NCBI GenBank assembly: GCA_030765055.1 | Contig: CM060953.1 | Location: 7,975,800-8,039,799 of the forward strand | Source of the DNA: Mantis religiosa | Taxonomy: Eukaryota; Arthropoda; Insecta; Mantodea; Mantidae | Direction: 5' to 3' | Length of the DNA: 64,000 nucleotides | Shown: one piece after another, positions 1 to 11,040 of the stretch | Layout of the letters: every line of letters begins with the position of its first letter | How positions within the stretch are numbered: position 1 is the first letter of the stretch | Translations under genes and position numbers: made by a program | Notes under the pieces: generated by a model | Told to the model about the DNA's origin: nothing | Database searches by the model: none | What the model saw: only the letters and a program-made list of their open reading frames with translations

Positions 1-1231
1 TGGAGTAGGAAATACCTATTACTCCAAAGAGTATAACAAACTCAGTTACATTCTATTGCAGAGAATATAAACAGATGGCCATGATGTATTTCTACAACAA
101 GAGAACAAGTGACAGTCCATCCTGTGTTATATTTGTTTCTATAATTCCCATTTAACAAATACTACAGATGTTTATGTAATGGAACAGCTCAAAATGTCTG
201 GAAATTTAAACTCAATATACCAGGTATTTTATATCAACTGAAATATTTTTTCGACAATCCCACGCTATGTACATTTTATGTTATTAAAATAATCAATTAT
301 TTGACCATTCCAATGGAAGATTCTTCCTCTATTTATACATTATACAAGATTTCCAGAACTTGAAAGATTTTGGAGAGAGGTTAACAAAATTAGTCGAAAT
401 AGTAAACACTGCAAATAAATCAGAGGATGATTGTACAATAAATTCACTAATTAAATGAAATTAATTCCACTGGAATTTTTAAACCTATTAATTGTATAAC
501 ATTCTTTTGAATAATATTAAAATATAGATTTTAATACTGGTAACTTTTCTTCCAATATAGCTATATTTTATCATCTTGTCTTACAAAATTTATTTCTTAC
601 GTAAATGTTGCATACAAACTTAGTACAAGCATCCCAAAACATGAAATATTTTCCAGAATTTAAAAACATTTAGGGGTCATAAATTTAAATTTTAATTTAG
701 CATTTTATATTATAAAAACCTAAATTCATACAATTTAGGATAAAAATTCAGAATAAAACGTTTTCAAAGTGAAAACATTATTTTTGTGCACAAAATCTTT
801 TTCGCGATGAAGCAATTTTGGATCAATTTCCTAAAAAATTTGTCATGTAGATTCTCAAACCACAAACAATTAAATTGATTACTATTTTTCCCTTTTAAAC
901 AATTTCTAATTATTATCCTATATTAAACTAAAAGGGTCAAGTGATTATTTAAAATATGATTTCCTTTCAACTAAGTCTAGGAGAAGAAAATTATATGACA
1001 GATTTATGCCTTATGATATGTTAAATAGCATAGAAGTTGTTCCTAAAATGAATTTGGCATAGGTTTGTAATTTAATAACTTGGAAACTAAAATATTATAC
1101 TTAAATTTAAAACCACGTAATGTTGGTTTTCGCTCACTTTGATCATGGATTTTTTCATGGTTTTCCCTGGTCAATAATGCTCATACATTTTCTCTCTTCA
1201 CTGGCTCTTTTATATTCATGACTCAAGGGCT
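1..1231. other. AT-rich sequence, nothing recognised
   Basis: Strongly AT-rich, with frequent stops in all frames and no tandem repeat, tRNA-like box or transposase motif that I can see. Confidence 0.6.
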
Positions 1232-2328
1232 GTGTGTTGGTCGACAACAGGTGTGATTTGCAATTTCGAGACTCTTCTCGGTTTCTATGACTTTACTGCC
1301 GAGTTTGCTATTCTGGTTCCCGCTGGAGGGGAGCTTCTGAGTCATCCTCCGGTGGTTAGTGCAGGTCACCGCGAGAAGGTCCCAGCCAGCCGGTCAATAG
1401 AACAGCTGTTAGGGAACTCGTCATGTTGAACATTTCTGCAGCCCATAGTCTCCTTCAATTTATTCGTTCCTCTTAGGAATCTATACTCAAAGGACCAATT
1501 TCTCTATTTCCTAATCTATAGGACACCTAGGTGCAGTGTTAATACAATACAACAACGAAATTAAGTTTTTATCTGCATTGTCGAAAATGTATTTAAAAAG
1601 TCACGTTTTTAGTTTAGTAGGTATATCGTTAAAGATTGGCAGCGCTGCTCATATGGCATGTAGGCTATAAATGAACCGACTCGAATTGTTTAAATATGTG
1701 GTCATTTCTTGCAATCAAAGAGATTGGTAGTTCGGCAGGCGTGTCATTAAAAAGCCACCTGCCAACAAGACGCCAGCTATCTGTATAATATTCACGAGTT
1801 TTTACGAGCAGTCACGTATCTGCGATAAAGAATCGACCGAAAAAGAGAGACACTTAAGTGTGTGAGGAACAATGTACTTTGCATAGAAATGGACCAGGCA
1901 GTACGTATCGCGGATTTCCGAGTGGTTCCATAAGTTTTAGAAAGGAGAGGGGACGGTTGTCATTCGCAGATTCATCACTGTCCGGATTTGTGCGGGCCGG
2001 CCATTCTTTTCCTAATGGCTCGAGCTGTCTCTATCATTTCTGTATTAGGCCGGTCAGCCACATCGATATCTGCAACTTGTCATCGCGCCGAGATAAATGT
2101 CGCACTCTACGACATGGAAATGTCCTCACGAGTAATGGATCAGAAATAAATATTGACACGTCTTCAGCACAGCTTCCATCAAATCCTCATTACGTAAAAG
2201 TTACACTCACACAAACTCAAAAACTCTGATACTACAAGAATATCTGTGCAATGTTTGTCGCAAACTAGCAGAAAATACAATATTTAAAAAGTGTCTGCAG
2301 TATCTGCTGAAGAAGGAAAAAAAAATCT
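1232..2328. other. Unassigned stretch with two GC-richer patches
   Basis: Patches at 1232-1429 and 1858-2229 are richer in G and C than their surroundings and carry open frames of 65 and 123 codons. The translations match no family I know and have no clear splice context, so I do not call genes. Old repeat fragments are possible. Confidence 0.35.
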
Positions 2329-2640
2329 GTTGGAGATGTTCTCGGAAATCAAGCCAGGTGGAAAGACGATTAGAAATCTACCTTACGGGGGCGTACATCT
2401 CTCCCATCATCAGGATATTTTAATAAATGTTATAACCACAAATGCATTACTGGATATAACACAGCTATAAACAAAGACAAAACACAACCAATGCTCGCAT
2501 CACTGAACAAAAGACTATCTTCAGTAAATTAGGAAATCCGTTGACTTAAGAAGCACAGATCTATTATGTGTTTCAAATGGGAAGAGTTCTCGCCTGTAGC
2601 CAATCAGATGCGTTAGAGCCTTCACCGTTGCCACCTCATT
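2329..2640 (+). repeat. Left arm of a dispersed inverted repeat pair
   Basis: This stretch matches the reverse complement of 4380-4745 with moderate divergence. Shared blocks include ataaccacaaatgcattact, ggatataacacag, actgaacaaaagact and attatgtgtttcaaat. The two copies face each other across about 1.7 kb. They could be two insertions of one repeat or the long terminal arms of a single old element. The source family is not identified. Confidence 0.6.
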
Positions 2641-2760
2641 ATTCCCACTCTGTTTAAATGTCCCCCTCTCTCTCTCTCTCTCGCACACTTGCGAGTGCTC
2701 GTGGCGCTAACACAAACTGAATTTTCCAAAGTTTTATAATAATGCAGTTAGACTGAAATA

Positions 2761-3242
2761 TTCAATGCCATAGCCGGGATTTGAACCACGTATCTTCTGG
2801 TTGCCGTCCAACCGCTCTAACCCCTGAGCTACTATGGCCAACGTGCCGACACTGAAAAATTCAATGCCATAGCCGGGATTTGAACCACGGATCTTCTGGT
2901 TGCCGTCAAGCCGCTTCTATCCCTTGAGCTACTATGGCCAACGTGCCGACACTGAAAAATTCAGTGCCATAGACGGGATTTGAACCACGGATCTTCTGGT
3001 TGCCGTCAAGCCGCTTCTAACCCTTGAGCTACTATGGTCAACGTGCCGACACTGAAAAATTCAATGCCATAGCCGGGATTTGAACCACGGATCTTCTGGT
3101 TGCCGTCCAGCCGCTCTAACCTTTGAGATACTATGGCCAACGTGCCGACACTGAAAAATTCAATGCCATAGCCGGGATTTGAACCACGGATCTTCTGGTT
3201 ACCGTCAAGCCGTTTCTAACCCTTGAGCTACTATGGCCAACG
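2761..3242 (-). repeat. Tandem array of a tRNA-like SINE-A head, about 5 x 99 bp
   Basis: Five head-to-tail units begin at about 2761, 2860, 2960, 3060 and 3159. Read on the minus strand, each has an A-box-like tagtagctcaagggttaga and a B box ggttcaaatcc, the internal promoter layout of RNA polymerase III, and ends in catagccgggattt when read on the plus strand. The same tRNA-like module occurs singly at 3245, 10775, 13262 and 56353, so this is the SINE-A head amplified locally rather than a tRNA gene cluster. The arms would not fold into a good tRNA. Confidence 0.8.
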
Positions 3243-3400
3243 TGTCGCCCATAGTAGCTCAAGGGTAAGAGCGGCTGGACGGCAACCAGAAGATCCGTGG
3301 TTCAAATCCCCGCTATGGCATTGAATTTTTCAGTCTGACTCTATCTTTCCATACTTCAGCCTATACACGGTCAGTGTGAAAGAATAATTAATTTCCAATA
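3243..3400 (+). mobile_element. SINE-A copy, opposite orientation to the array
   Basis: The tRNA-like head (3245-3325) has A box tagtagctcaagggtaagag and B box ggttcaaatcc. It is followed by the family tail: tgaatttttcagtctgac, then a stretch ending near ttaatttccaataatg. The tail recurs at 10935-11025, 13350-13435 and 57685-57770. It directly abuts the inverted five-unit array, making a head-to-head junction at about 3242. Confidence 0.75.
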
Positions 3401-4379
3401 ATGCAGTTGTTGAAATCACAATTGCAACATGAATATTCGTATATTACGCAAACGTTTTAAATATTTTGTTTAACATTATTTATAGTTTATGAATTACTTA
3501 TTTTTCTAATCCAGCGGTGCATCCGTATAGCTGTGAATGTTACTTACGTTAAGAGATAATTCGTCATTGTCATTGCCTTCATCGTCTGAGTACTGCAAAT
3601 TTATGATGATACGTTCCAAAATCTCGTTACGTGCTATTTCTTTCCAAAAGTCGTCTTCTTGTAGTTTATCTGATGTCTCACGCAGTTCTCCCAGTCTTGT
3701 TGTGTTCCTTGTCAATTTCTTTGTAAATAAGTCGTTCAGCGTCAGTCAATTTAAAAATATTATTTCTGTTTGCGACATAATTTGAGTCTACATTAACTCT
3801 ATTGGAATGTTCTAGCAGTAGTAAGGGGCGAAGCTGGATCGTACCTCATTACTCCAGCTGATACACTTTTTCATGGAAGAGTAACTGAATAATGCTGCTT
3901 TGAGCTCGCTAGAGTAAAATAGGGATTACGAACCATCCATAAACAAAGATATAATATCAGCAGACACGTTCTGTCAGACCAGCAAGAAGTGTATCGTTTC
4001 CTCTCATCGAATTTAACAAACACCTTGGCTTATTCAAAGTACATATTTCTTTTATCATGTCATGTCAAATGTTTACGTTTCAGTTCTGAGTAATTTCAAA
4101 TATACGTTCGCGCATACATGCCAACCAATAATGATATTCATTACAGTGCTTTCCTCGCAGTGCATTGTTATAATATAATGGTATCTACTTTATTTATTAG
4201 TATTAGGAAAATTATTTCAGCTAAAAATATGGGGTTTTTACGGTTCCTCTGCTTCCTCATGGATCAGCTTTTACTAAATCTGAATTTTTGTCTTAACGCG
4301 GATAGTATGTATTAGAGATTGATTAGGTTGCCGCTCGTCACACATCACTTAGGAGGAACGCAATACGACAACACCGCAG
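3401..4379. other. Unassigned sequence inside the inverted repeat pair
   Basis: On the minus strand at 3506-3785 there is a 69-codon frame. With one frameshift it could extend upstream through a lysine- and glutamate-rich segment. It ends in an acidic stretch (YSDDEGNDNDE). It may be a degenerate transposon-encoded protein, but I recognise no family. The rest shows nothing. Confidence 0.3.
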
Positions 4380-4745
4380 GACTCCGATTGGTTGCTCACC
4401 TAGTAGCGCTCAAGGACAAACGCCTTCCAATTTGAAACACATAATATACAGCTTGATCATCAAGTTAAGTAGTTACGTTTGTTTGACCCAATTAGTTTTC
4501 TATACTCACGCCATCTCCTGACCTGGCGTTTAATTTACTGAAAACAGTCTTTTGTTCAGTGTTGCGACTGTTGTTAGTGTTTTGTTTTTGTTTATATTTG
4601 TGTTATATCCAGTTATACATTTGTGGTTATAACGTGTCTTATCCCGATCATGGGTAAGTTGTACGCTCCCAAAACATCGATTTCTGATTGTCTTTTCACC
4701 TCGCTTGTTTCCCGGGAAAATCTCGAACAAAGTCGTCGCTAGGAA
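4380..4745 (-). repeat. Right arm of the dispersed inverted repeat pair
   Basis: This is the reverse-complement partner of 2329-2640. On the minus strand it keeps a 66-codon open frame containing YNHKCITGYNT, and the left arm reads the same YNHKCITGYNT in its own orientation. That residue conservation may reflect former coding or simply recent common ancestry. Confidence 0.6.
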
Positions 4746-5204
4746 AGCTTCAAGTTTTATTTTAAGAGACTATTCATCATTTTTTTTTTTTTTGTCACGG
4801 ATTAGATTCTTGATATTCTTACCCGTATTTCTCCACTAGGTTGATACATCAATGCCATATTTGGTATCCTATCGCTGGCATTCTTTGCAAATGCTTTGCG
4901 TACTTCTATTTGTTGAAGAAGTGGTTGGAGTTCCAGTTATTGCCTAATATTCTCATTTATGATGCATTTTCTTGTCTTGTATAACTTTTCACCCACCGTA
5001 GGAAGAAACATCTCCGCTGCTTGAGTTTCACGCCCTTCTTTTCTTTTAGGACCCAGGCATCACTTACATACATTACCTCTGTGACGTCATTGTTGAAATC
5101 TTAGCTGCGCATCACTCCTGTTCCTCAGTATTCGTCTAACTGTTCCACAAGTATGTCGAAATTCCTATATTTTATTACTCATATCTTGCTCTTCCTAATA
5201 ACAT
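4746..5204. other. Unassigned sequence
   Basis: Contains a T run near 4779-4792. Nothing else was recognised. Confidence 0.5.
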
Positions 5205-5354
5205 ATCACAGCACAAGTGCCTGCCTCTCTAGCGTAGGCGCTAATGTGCCTGCCTCACATACAATAGGCCCCCAGTTCGAATCTCGGTCAGGGTGAGTTA
5301 TCTGGATAAGGTTTTTTCCAGTGCTTTCCTTCATTGTGATAGATGAATGTCTGG
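5205..5354 (+). mobile_element. SINE-B head, plus orientation, truncated
   Basis: The tRNA-related head contains tgcctcac followed by the B box agttcgaatctc, then ggtcagggtgagtt and tctggataaggtttttt. The same head in opposite orientation closes the array at 6126-6235, and relatives lie at 7050, 21850-21935, 46650-46725 and 56031-56135. It switches directly into a minus-strand array after the body has barely started. Confidence 0.7.
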
Positions 5355-6125
5355 TAACTCTAACCTCCAACATTAAGTCATATCGGATAATGAATGAAAT
5401 GATGTACAAATAAGTACAGGGTACATAGAGCTTAGAGTTATCAGACATTCATCTTTCAGGATAAGAGAAAACCTCCAACGTTAAGTCATATCGGACGATG
5501 AATGAAATGATGTTCAAATGAGTACAGGGTACATAGAGCTTAGAGTTACCAGACATTCATCTTTCAGGATAAGAGAAAACCTCCAACGTTAAGTCATATC
5601 GGACGATGAATGAAATGATGTTCAAATAAGTACAGGGTACATAGAGCTTAGAGTTACCAGACATTTATCTTTCAGGATAAGAGAAAACCTCCAACGTTAA
5701 GTCATATCGGACGATGAATGAAATGATGTTCAAATAAGTACAGGGTACATAGAGCTTAGAGTTACCAGACATTTATCTTTCAGGATGAGGGAAAGCCTCC
5801 AACGCTAAGTCATATCGGACGATGAATGAAATGATGTACAAATAAGTACAGGGTACATAGAGCTTAGAGTTACCAGACATTCATCTTTCAGAATAAGAGA
5901 AAACCTCCAACGTTAAGTCATATCGGACGATGAATGAAATGATGTTCAAATAAGTACAGGTTACATAGAGCTTTGAGTTAAAGGACATTCATCTTTCAGG
6001 ATAAGAGAAAACCTCCAACGTTAAGTCATATCGGACGATGAATGAAATGATGTTCTAATAAGTACAGGGTACATAGAGCTTAGAGTTACCAGACATTCAT
6101 CTTTCAGGATAAGAGAAAACCTCGA
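5355..6125 (-). repeat. 108-bp tandem array of the SINE-B body, about 7 units
   Basis: The landmark aagagaaaac recurs at 5463, 5571, 5679, 5895, 6003 and 6111, with a variant at 5787, giving a period of exactly 108 bp. Units differ by a few substitutions. The unit is the body of SINE-B, which occurs once next to its tRNA-like head at 21726-21935 and 46515-46725. Short frames starting MSDNSKLYVP or MSGNSKLYVP arise from the repeat and are not genes. Confidence 0.9.
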
Positions 6126-6235
6126 GATAAACCTTATCCAGATAAACTCACCCTGGCGAAGATTCGAAATCGGGACCATGTGAATTTGAGGCAGATACAC
6201 TAAAATCTACACCAGAAAGGCGGGCAGATGTTTTT
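6126..6235 (-). mobile_element. SINE-B head, minus orientation
   Basis: Contains cttatccagataaactcacc and a degenerate reverse-complement B box at gattcgaaatcgg, followed by gtgaatttgaggcag. It is the mirror of the plus-strand head at 5205, so the 108-bp array sits between two inverted heads. Confidence 0.7.
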
Positions 6236-7049
6236 CTGTCGCATCTATAGATGACGTTTAACCTTAAGGATGAGTTGGTTTTTTCACTAGCTCTTCATCT
6301 TCTAGTTACACTGTTCACACACACGTGGATCGAACTGGCGACCTCCCGCATTAAGTTGATCACGTTACCGCGGAGTCCCTGGTGGTATAGAACGTAAATA
6401 CTGAAGCCAAAACTGATCTAATCACGTTATAGATCACCTGTACCAAAACGCACGCATTCCATTCGCTAAACATCGAGAGAACGAATGGTAAAAGATAAAT
6501 GAAAGTCAGTATCAACATACAAAATAATTTTTTTTTAAAAAAAATAGAAGAAGAAAGCTTTCCCTGTGACATTGTGGCCGAAATGGATACAAAGCATTTC
6601 ATGGTCGGATGTATTCTAACGATCAATTACAAGTTTAATGTATCTACGGTAACAAATGCGGTGAAATTTAAGAGCAGAATGAATGACCAGCTCGTTATGT
6701 TTGTTGGTACACATGACAAAATGACTTATGGCTGTACGTGTTTTAGACCTCACATATCCCGACCAAGTGTCCATAACATTCTGCAGCGTTAACTATGACG
6801 AGGTACAGAGCACCCCGTGTCTATGTCCCTGGACTGGAGGAGTGAGGTGAAACAGACCTGAACGAAGCGTCGCTAATGGCCACTAGTGATCTCATAACAA
6901 ATATCTCTCAAATTGTTTTGATTAACATATCATTTATTAAATCAATTTACCCGAAAAAATAAAATCTACAACCGTCTGAAGAATGAATAGAGATGGTCGA
7001 CAGTGGAAGCGTACGTAAACAAAACAGCTAGTCGGTGTTACGTCTCAAT
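6236..7049. other. Spacer between two inverted 108-bp arrays
   Basis: An open frame of 97 codons at 6499-6792 has no recognisable motif. A possible tRNA-like remnant lies near 6325-6370 (minus strand, tggatcgaactggcga), too decayed to call. Confidence 0.35.
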
Positions 7050-7138
7050 TCCCCCGCCCAGGTAGAGTAGGTGATAGCAAGTTCACTTAGCTTCAATAGG
7101 TCCTTACTTCGAACCTCGGTCAGGGTGACTTATTTCAG
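7050..7138 (+). mobile_element. SINE-B head feeding the next array
   Basis: Reads gataggtccttacttcgaac-like head sequence with the B-box segment acttcgaacctcggtcaggg, then passes straight into 108-bp units in the same orientation. This is the normal head-to-body order of SINE-B. Confidence 0.65.
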
Positions 7139-8135
7139 GTGTTCCCTTATCCTGAAAGATGAATATCTGGTAGCTCTAAGCTCTATGTACCCTGTACTCA
7201 TTTGAACATCTTTTCATTCATCGTCCGAGATGACTTAACGTTGGAGGTTCTCTCTTATCCTGAAAGATGAATGTGTAATAACTCTAAGCTCTATGTACCC
7301 TGTACTTATTTGAACATCATTTCATTCATCGTCCGATATGACTTAACGTTGGAGGTTTTCCCTTATCTTGAAAGATGAATGTCTGGTAACTCTAAGCTCT
7401 ATGTACCCTGTACTTATTTGAACATCATTTCATTCATCGTCCGATATGACTTAACGTTGGAGGTTTTCGCTTATCCTGAAAGATGAATGTCTGATAACTC
7501 TAAGCTCTATGTACTCTGTACTTATTTGAACATCATTTCATTCATCGTCCGATTGACTTAACGTTGGAGGTTTTCTCTTATCCTGAAAGATGAATGTCTG
7601 ATAACTCTAAGCTCTATGTACTCTGTACTCATTTCATTCATTGTCCGATATGATTTAACGCTGGAGGTTTTCTCTTATCCTGAAAGATGAATGTCTGGTA
7701 ACTCTAAGCTCTATGTACTCTGTACTTATTTGAACATCATTTCATTCACCGTCCGATATGACTTAACGTTGGAGGTTTTCTGTTATCCTGAAAGATGAAT
7801 GTCTGGTAACTCTAAGCTCTATGTACCCTGTACTCATTTGAACATCATTTCATTCATCGTCCGATATGACTTAACGTTGGAGGTTTTCTCTTATCCTGAA
7901 AGACGAATGTCTGGTAACTCTAAGCTCTGTGTACCCTGTACTCATTTAAACATCATTTCATTCATTGTCCGATATGACTTAACGTTGGAGGTTTTCTCTT
8001 ATCCTGAAAGATGAATGTCTGATAACTCTAAGCTCTATGTACCCTGTACTTATTTGAACATCGTGTCATTCATCGTCTGATATTACTTAACGTTGGAGGT
8101 TTACCTTTATTCTAAAAGATGAATGTCTGATTACT
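7139..8135 (+). repeat. 108-bp tandem array of the SINE-B body, about 9 units
   Basis: Same unit as 5355-6125 but on the opposite strand. The block ttaacgttggaggttttctc recurs about nine times at roughly 108-bp spacing, with one shortened unit near 7620-7650. No closing inverted head is seen. The array ends in unique sequence near 8140. Confidence 0.9.
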
Positions 8136-8718
8136 CTAAGCTCGATTGGAATTTGTTATTTATTTGTTGTACATGCAGGCAGAAGAGATTTCCAAAGTCG
8201 TCACACAGAGACTGTTCTCATATTAACAAAAGCTAGGGACATATGAACTACAGAGAAGAATAAGTAGCAGGTTGTTGTACGGGAGCTACGGTTGAATTCG
8301 GGGCCGCCATTTCACGTAGCACGTATGTGGATCTCCTTTGATAGCAGACTCTGGGTTGTGCGCCCGCGTATTATTGAATTACTAATACATATTCCCGGGC
8401 GCACGCCAGTGAATGGTCGGAAGGGATGGAGGGTGGAGAGCGAAAAGCTTTCATTTTTCATGTGTCGGCTCGCTCGCTCACTACACGAGGGTGAGACATA
8501 GCGCATTGTATATATCCCCCCCTCCCCAACCATCCTTCCGAGTTCTTGCTAAGTGCTCCTGTTAATCTTCACCACCAAGGGAACCGAGAAGACCATTTAA
8601 ATCTCTTCGGAGAGACATACCCTCCCTCCCTCCACCGTCGTCATTTTCGACAACATGCGTGCACCGAAATCACGTCACTTCATTTCAAACTGACGTGACA
8701 CATCCACATTTTATATGC
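8136..8718. other. GC-richer CpG-containing stretch, no gene called
   Basis: Richer in GC than its surroundings. It contains a short hairpin (gtgcgcccg at about 8356 and cgggcgcac at about 8397) and a TATA-like tgtatatatcc followed by a C run near 8505-8522. Opposing frames of 69 and 73 codons overlap and match nothing. A retroelement promoter or LTR fragment is possible. Confidence 0.3.
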
Positions 8719-9024
<306 letters not shown>

Positions 9025-9029
9025 CATCA

Positions 9030-9385
9030 TCATCGTCATCATCACAAAAGGAATCACCACACTTCTGGAAAAAATCTGGCAAACGGAAGGAATTCCAGAT
9101 GACTGAAAAATTGCATTAAAATCCAGAACAGATGTGAACAGTTATAGAGGAATTTCATTGTCAGTCTCTTAGAAAATTCTACCTGGATGTCTACTCAGCA
9201 GAGCACAACAATTAGATCCAAAAATCGGAGAATATCAGGCAGGATTTAGACCAGGCAGATCGTGTCCAGAACAAATCGCTAGTGCTTAGACACCAAAGAA
9301 TCTGTAGCAAGAATCTAGTGTGCTCGTTCGTGGACATTAAACGTGTTTATAATTCGCTATTTCAAATATTGAGAGAACAAGTCAT
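9030..9385 (+). pseudogene. Non-LTR retrotransposon reverse transcriptase fragment
   Basis: Conceptual translation in shifting frames gives consecutive reverse-transcriptase blocks: IWQTEGIPDD, then SYRGISLS, then EYQAGFRPGRSCPEQI and finally CSFVDIKRVYNSLF, the counterpart of the FVDFKKAYDS block. These are in the correct order for the fingers and palm of a LINE ORF2, just before the catalytic YxDD, which is missing. Stops and frameshifts interrupt it. Clade (RTE, CR1 or Jockey-like) cannot be settled by eye. The AAT run lies directly upstream. Confidence 0.75.
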
Positions 9386-9904
9386 CAGCGAACAGAACTG
9401 CATATACAAGTTTCCAGCGGTAAATAGTTTCGTAAATCATTTGGAACTAGCAGGATTTCATTCAGAATTCCCAGAATATTCAAGACATTCTAGGGTGGCT
9501 TTGAAAATTGTTAGAAGGCTGTGTTTTTGAAAACAAATGAATATCTCTATGTTTGATAGTTATTTTCTAATGTTTCGTGAGTTTGCCGTGTAGTTTGTTA
9601 CATTTGTTGTAACAGTTTCTTTTTTTTTTTTTTAATTCACTGATATGCAAAATTTAACTTTTTGTCTGGGGTTTTTATTTTAATATGTCATTATCCATAA
9701 TTTGAGTGTGCTGAATCAGAATATGAACTTGGTTTTTCTCCATCACATACCAATTTTTCACAATATAAGAAATAGTAAAATATGCATTTTTATACTAGCC
9801 TCCATCGAATTTATGTGATATTATTAAATATAAGTTAATAAATCCATAACTGAACACAACACTCTTCAGAATAACTAATGTTTCACTTCATCACTTAAAT
9901 TTAA
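9386..9904. other. Unassigned AT-rich sequence
   Basis: Nothing recognised apart from a T run near 9619-9634. Confidence 0.5.
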
Positions 9905-10640
9905 ACATGTAATTAGTTTTTACACAGTGCCTTGAAATGAAATGAAATGAACGTTTTGTTGAGCTCTTACTATGGAAAGAATTTGATATATCTCTTTTCA
10001 ACGACGAGAAATAAACAGATATCATATTCACACTCCACTTTCCCTGGTACCGTCTTTCCATTTGCTTTATGTCCTGGTGAAATCTTTACCCTGCTCCTCA
10101 CTGACACAGCCGAAAAACGTCCAAATGAGAGAGCAGGAAATGTACTTTCACACTCATATTGTAGCCTAGCTTTCGAAAGTGCTCCAGGATTTGCTCTAGA
10201 ATATTTTTGTAATTTGGATCGTTAAAATTTCCCAAGAAAGTTTTTGATGACACTCTTAAAACCAAGCCATGCCTGTTTTTCAGGATCTGTTATTGTTTCT
10301 TCAAAAGGAGTATCAGAAATCTACTTCCTAATTTGTGGACCAACAGATATTCCCTCTTTAAATTTAGCATCAGATACTCCAGGGAATTTCTTGCAGATAT
10401 ATTTGTAGCAGTTGCCATCCTTATTCAAAGTCTTCACATATTGCTTCATTAAGTCTAATTTTATGTGCAGAGGTGGCAAAAGAACATTTTTGGGTTCTAC
10501 AAAGCATTTACCATTCCTGGCACGAGACTGTCTCTCTTCTTGTCCAGTGCTCTAACAACAAAGTTGCCATAGATATGGCAAAATATATCATGGTTATTTT
10601 TACACCTTTTGGAAGAGATATTGCTTCAAATTCTCAAAAC
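9905..10640 (-). pseudogene. Broken copy of a recurrent unnamed arthropod protein family
   Basis: Translating the minus strand from about 10520 downwards gives SRARNGKCFVEPKNVLLPP, then LHIKLDLMKQYVKTLN, YKYICKKFPGVSDAKFKEGI, VGPQIRK, a stop, TDPEKQAWLGFKSVIKNFLG, NYKNILEQILEHFRKLGYNM, SVKVHFLLSHLDVF and, after frameshifts, RFHQDIKQMERRYQGKW. I remember this order of blocks (PPLHIKLGLMK, GPQIR, NMS-K-HFL-SHLD, RFHQD) from a family that recurs in many arthropod genome annotations as uncharacterised proteins. I know no biochemical function for it. At least one stop and two frameshifts mark this copy as dead. Membership rests on memory of the pattern, not on a search. Confidence 0.6.
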
Positions 10641-10774
10641 ATGTATGACATACAACTGCCTATCACAAAAACAGATCCTCACTCATCTGAAAAGTAGTTA
10701 TACACTGAGCTAAATCTGCATGGATTGGATTTAAAATAAGGCACGTATTGTTGTCTATTACATTGGTACATTGG

Positions 10775-10920
10775 AAAAATAGAGTCAGACTGAAAAATTC
10801 AATGCCGTGGCCGGGATTTGAACCATGGATCCTCTGGTTTCCGTACAGCCCCTCTAACCCTTGAGCTACTATGGTCAACGTGCCGACATGACATTAAATA
10901 CTCAAACTGACTCGTGTTTT
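10775..10920 (-). mobile_element. SINE-A copy, minus strand
   Basis: Minus-strand tRNA-like head (10800-10885) with B box ggttcaaatcc, followed upstream by the family linker: cgacatgacattaaatactc and actgactcgtgttttt here, the reverse complement of the linker at 13225-13262 and 56310-56350. Confidence 0.75.
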
Positions 10921-10934
10921 TCCACTACTGAAAA

Positions 10935-11040
10935 GACTGAAAAATTGTTCAGTCTGACTCTATCTTTCCATACTTTAGTCTCCACACGACCAGTGTGAAA
11001 GAACAATTAATTTCCATTAATTGACCTAATAGTGGCCCGA
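10935..11040 (+). mobile_element. SINE-A tail, plus strand
   Basis: Contains gttcagtctgactctatctt and cagtgtgaaagaacaattaa, the tail that follows the tRNA-like head in full copies. It lies back to back with the minus-strand copy at 10775-10920 and borders the 91-bp array. Confidence 0.7.

Noticed and set aside
2761..3345. A cluster of real tRNA genes
   Set aside because: A and B boxes are present, but the units lack a convincing acceptor stem and anticodon arm and are parts of a dispersed SINE.
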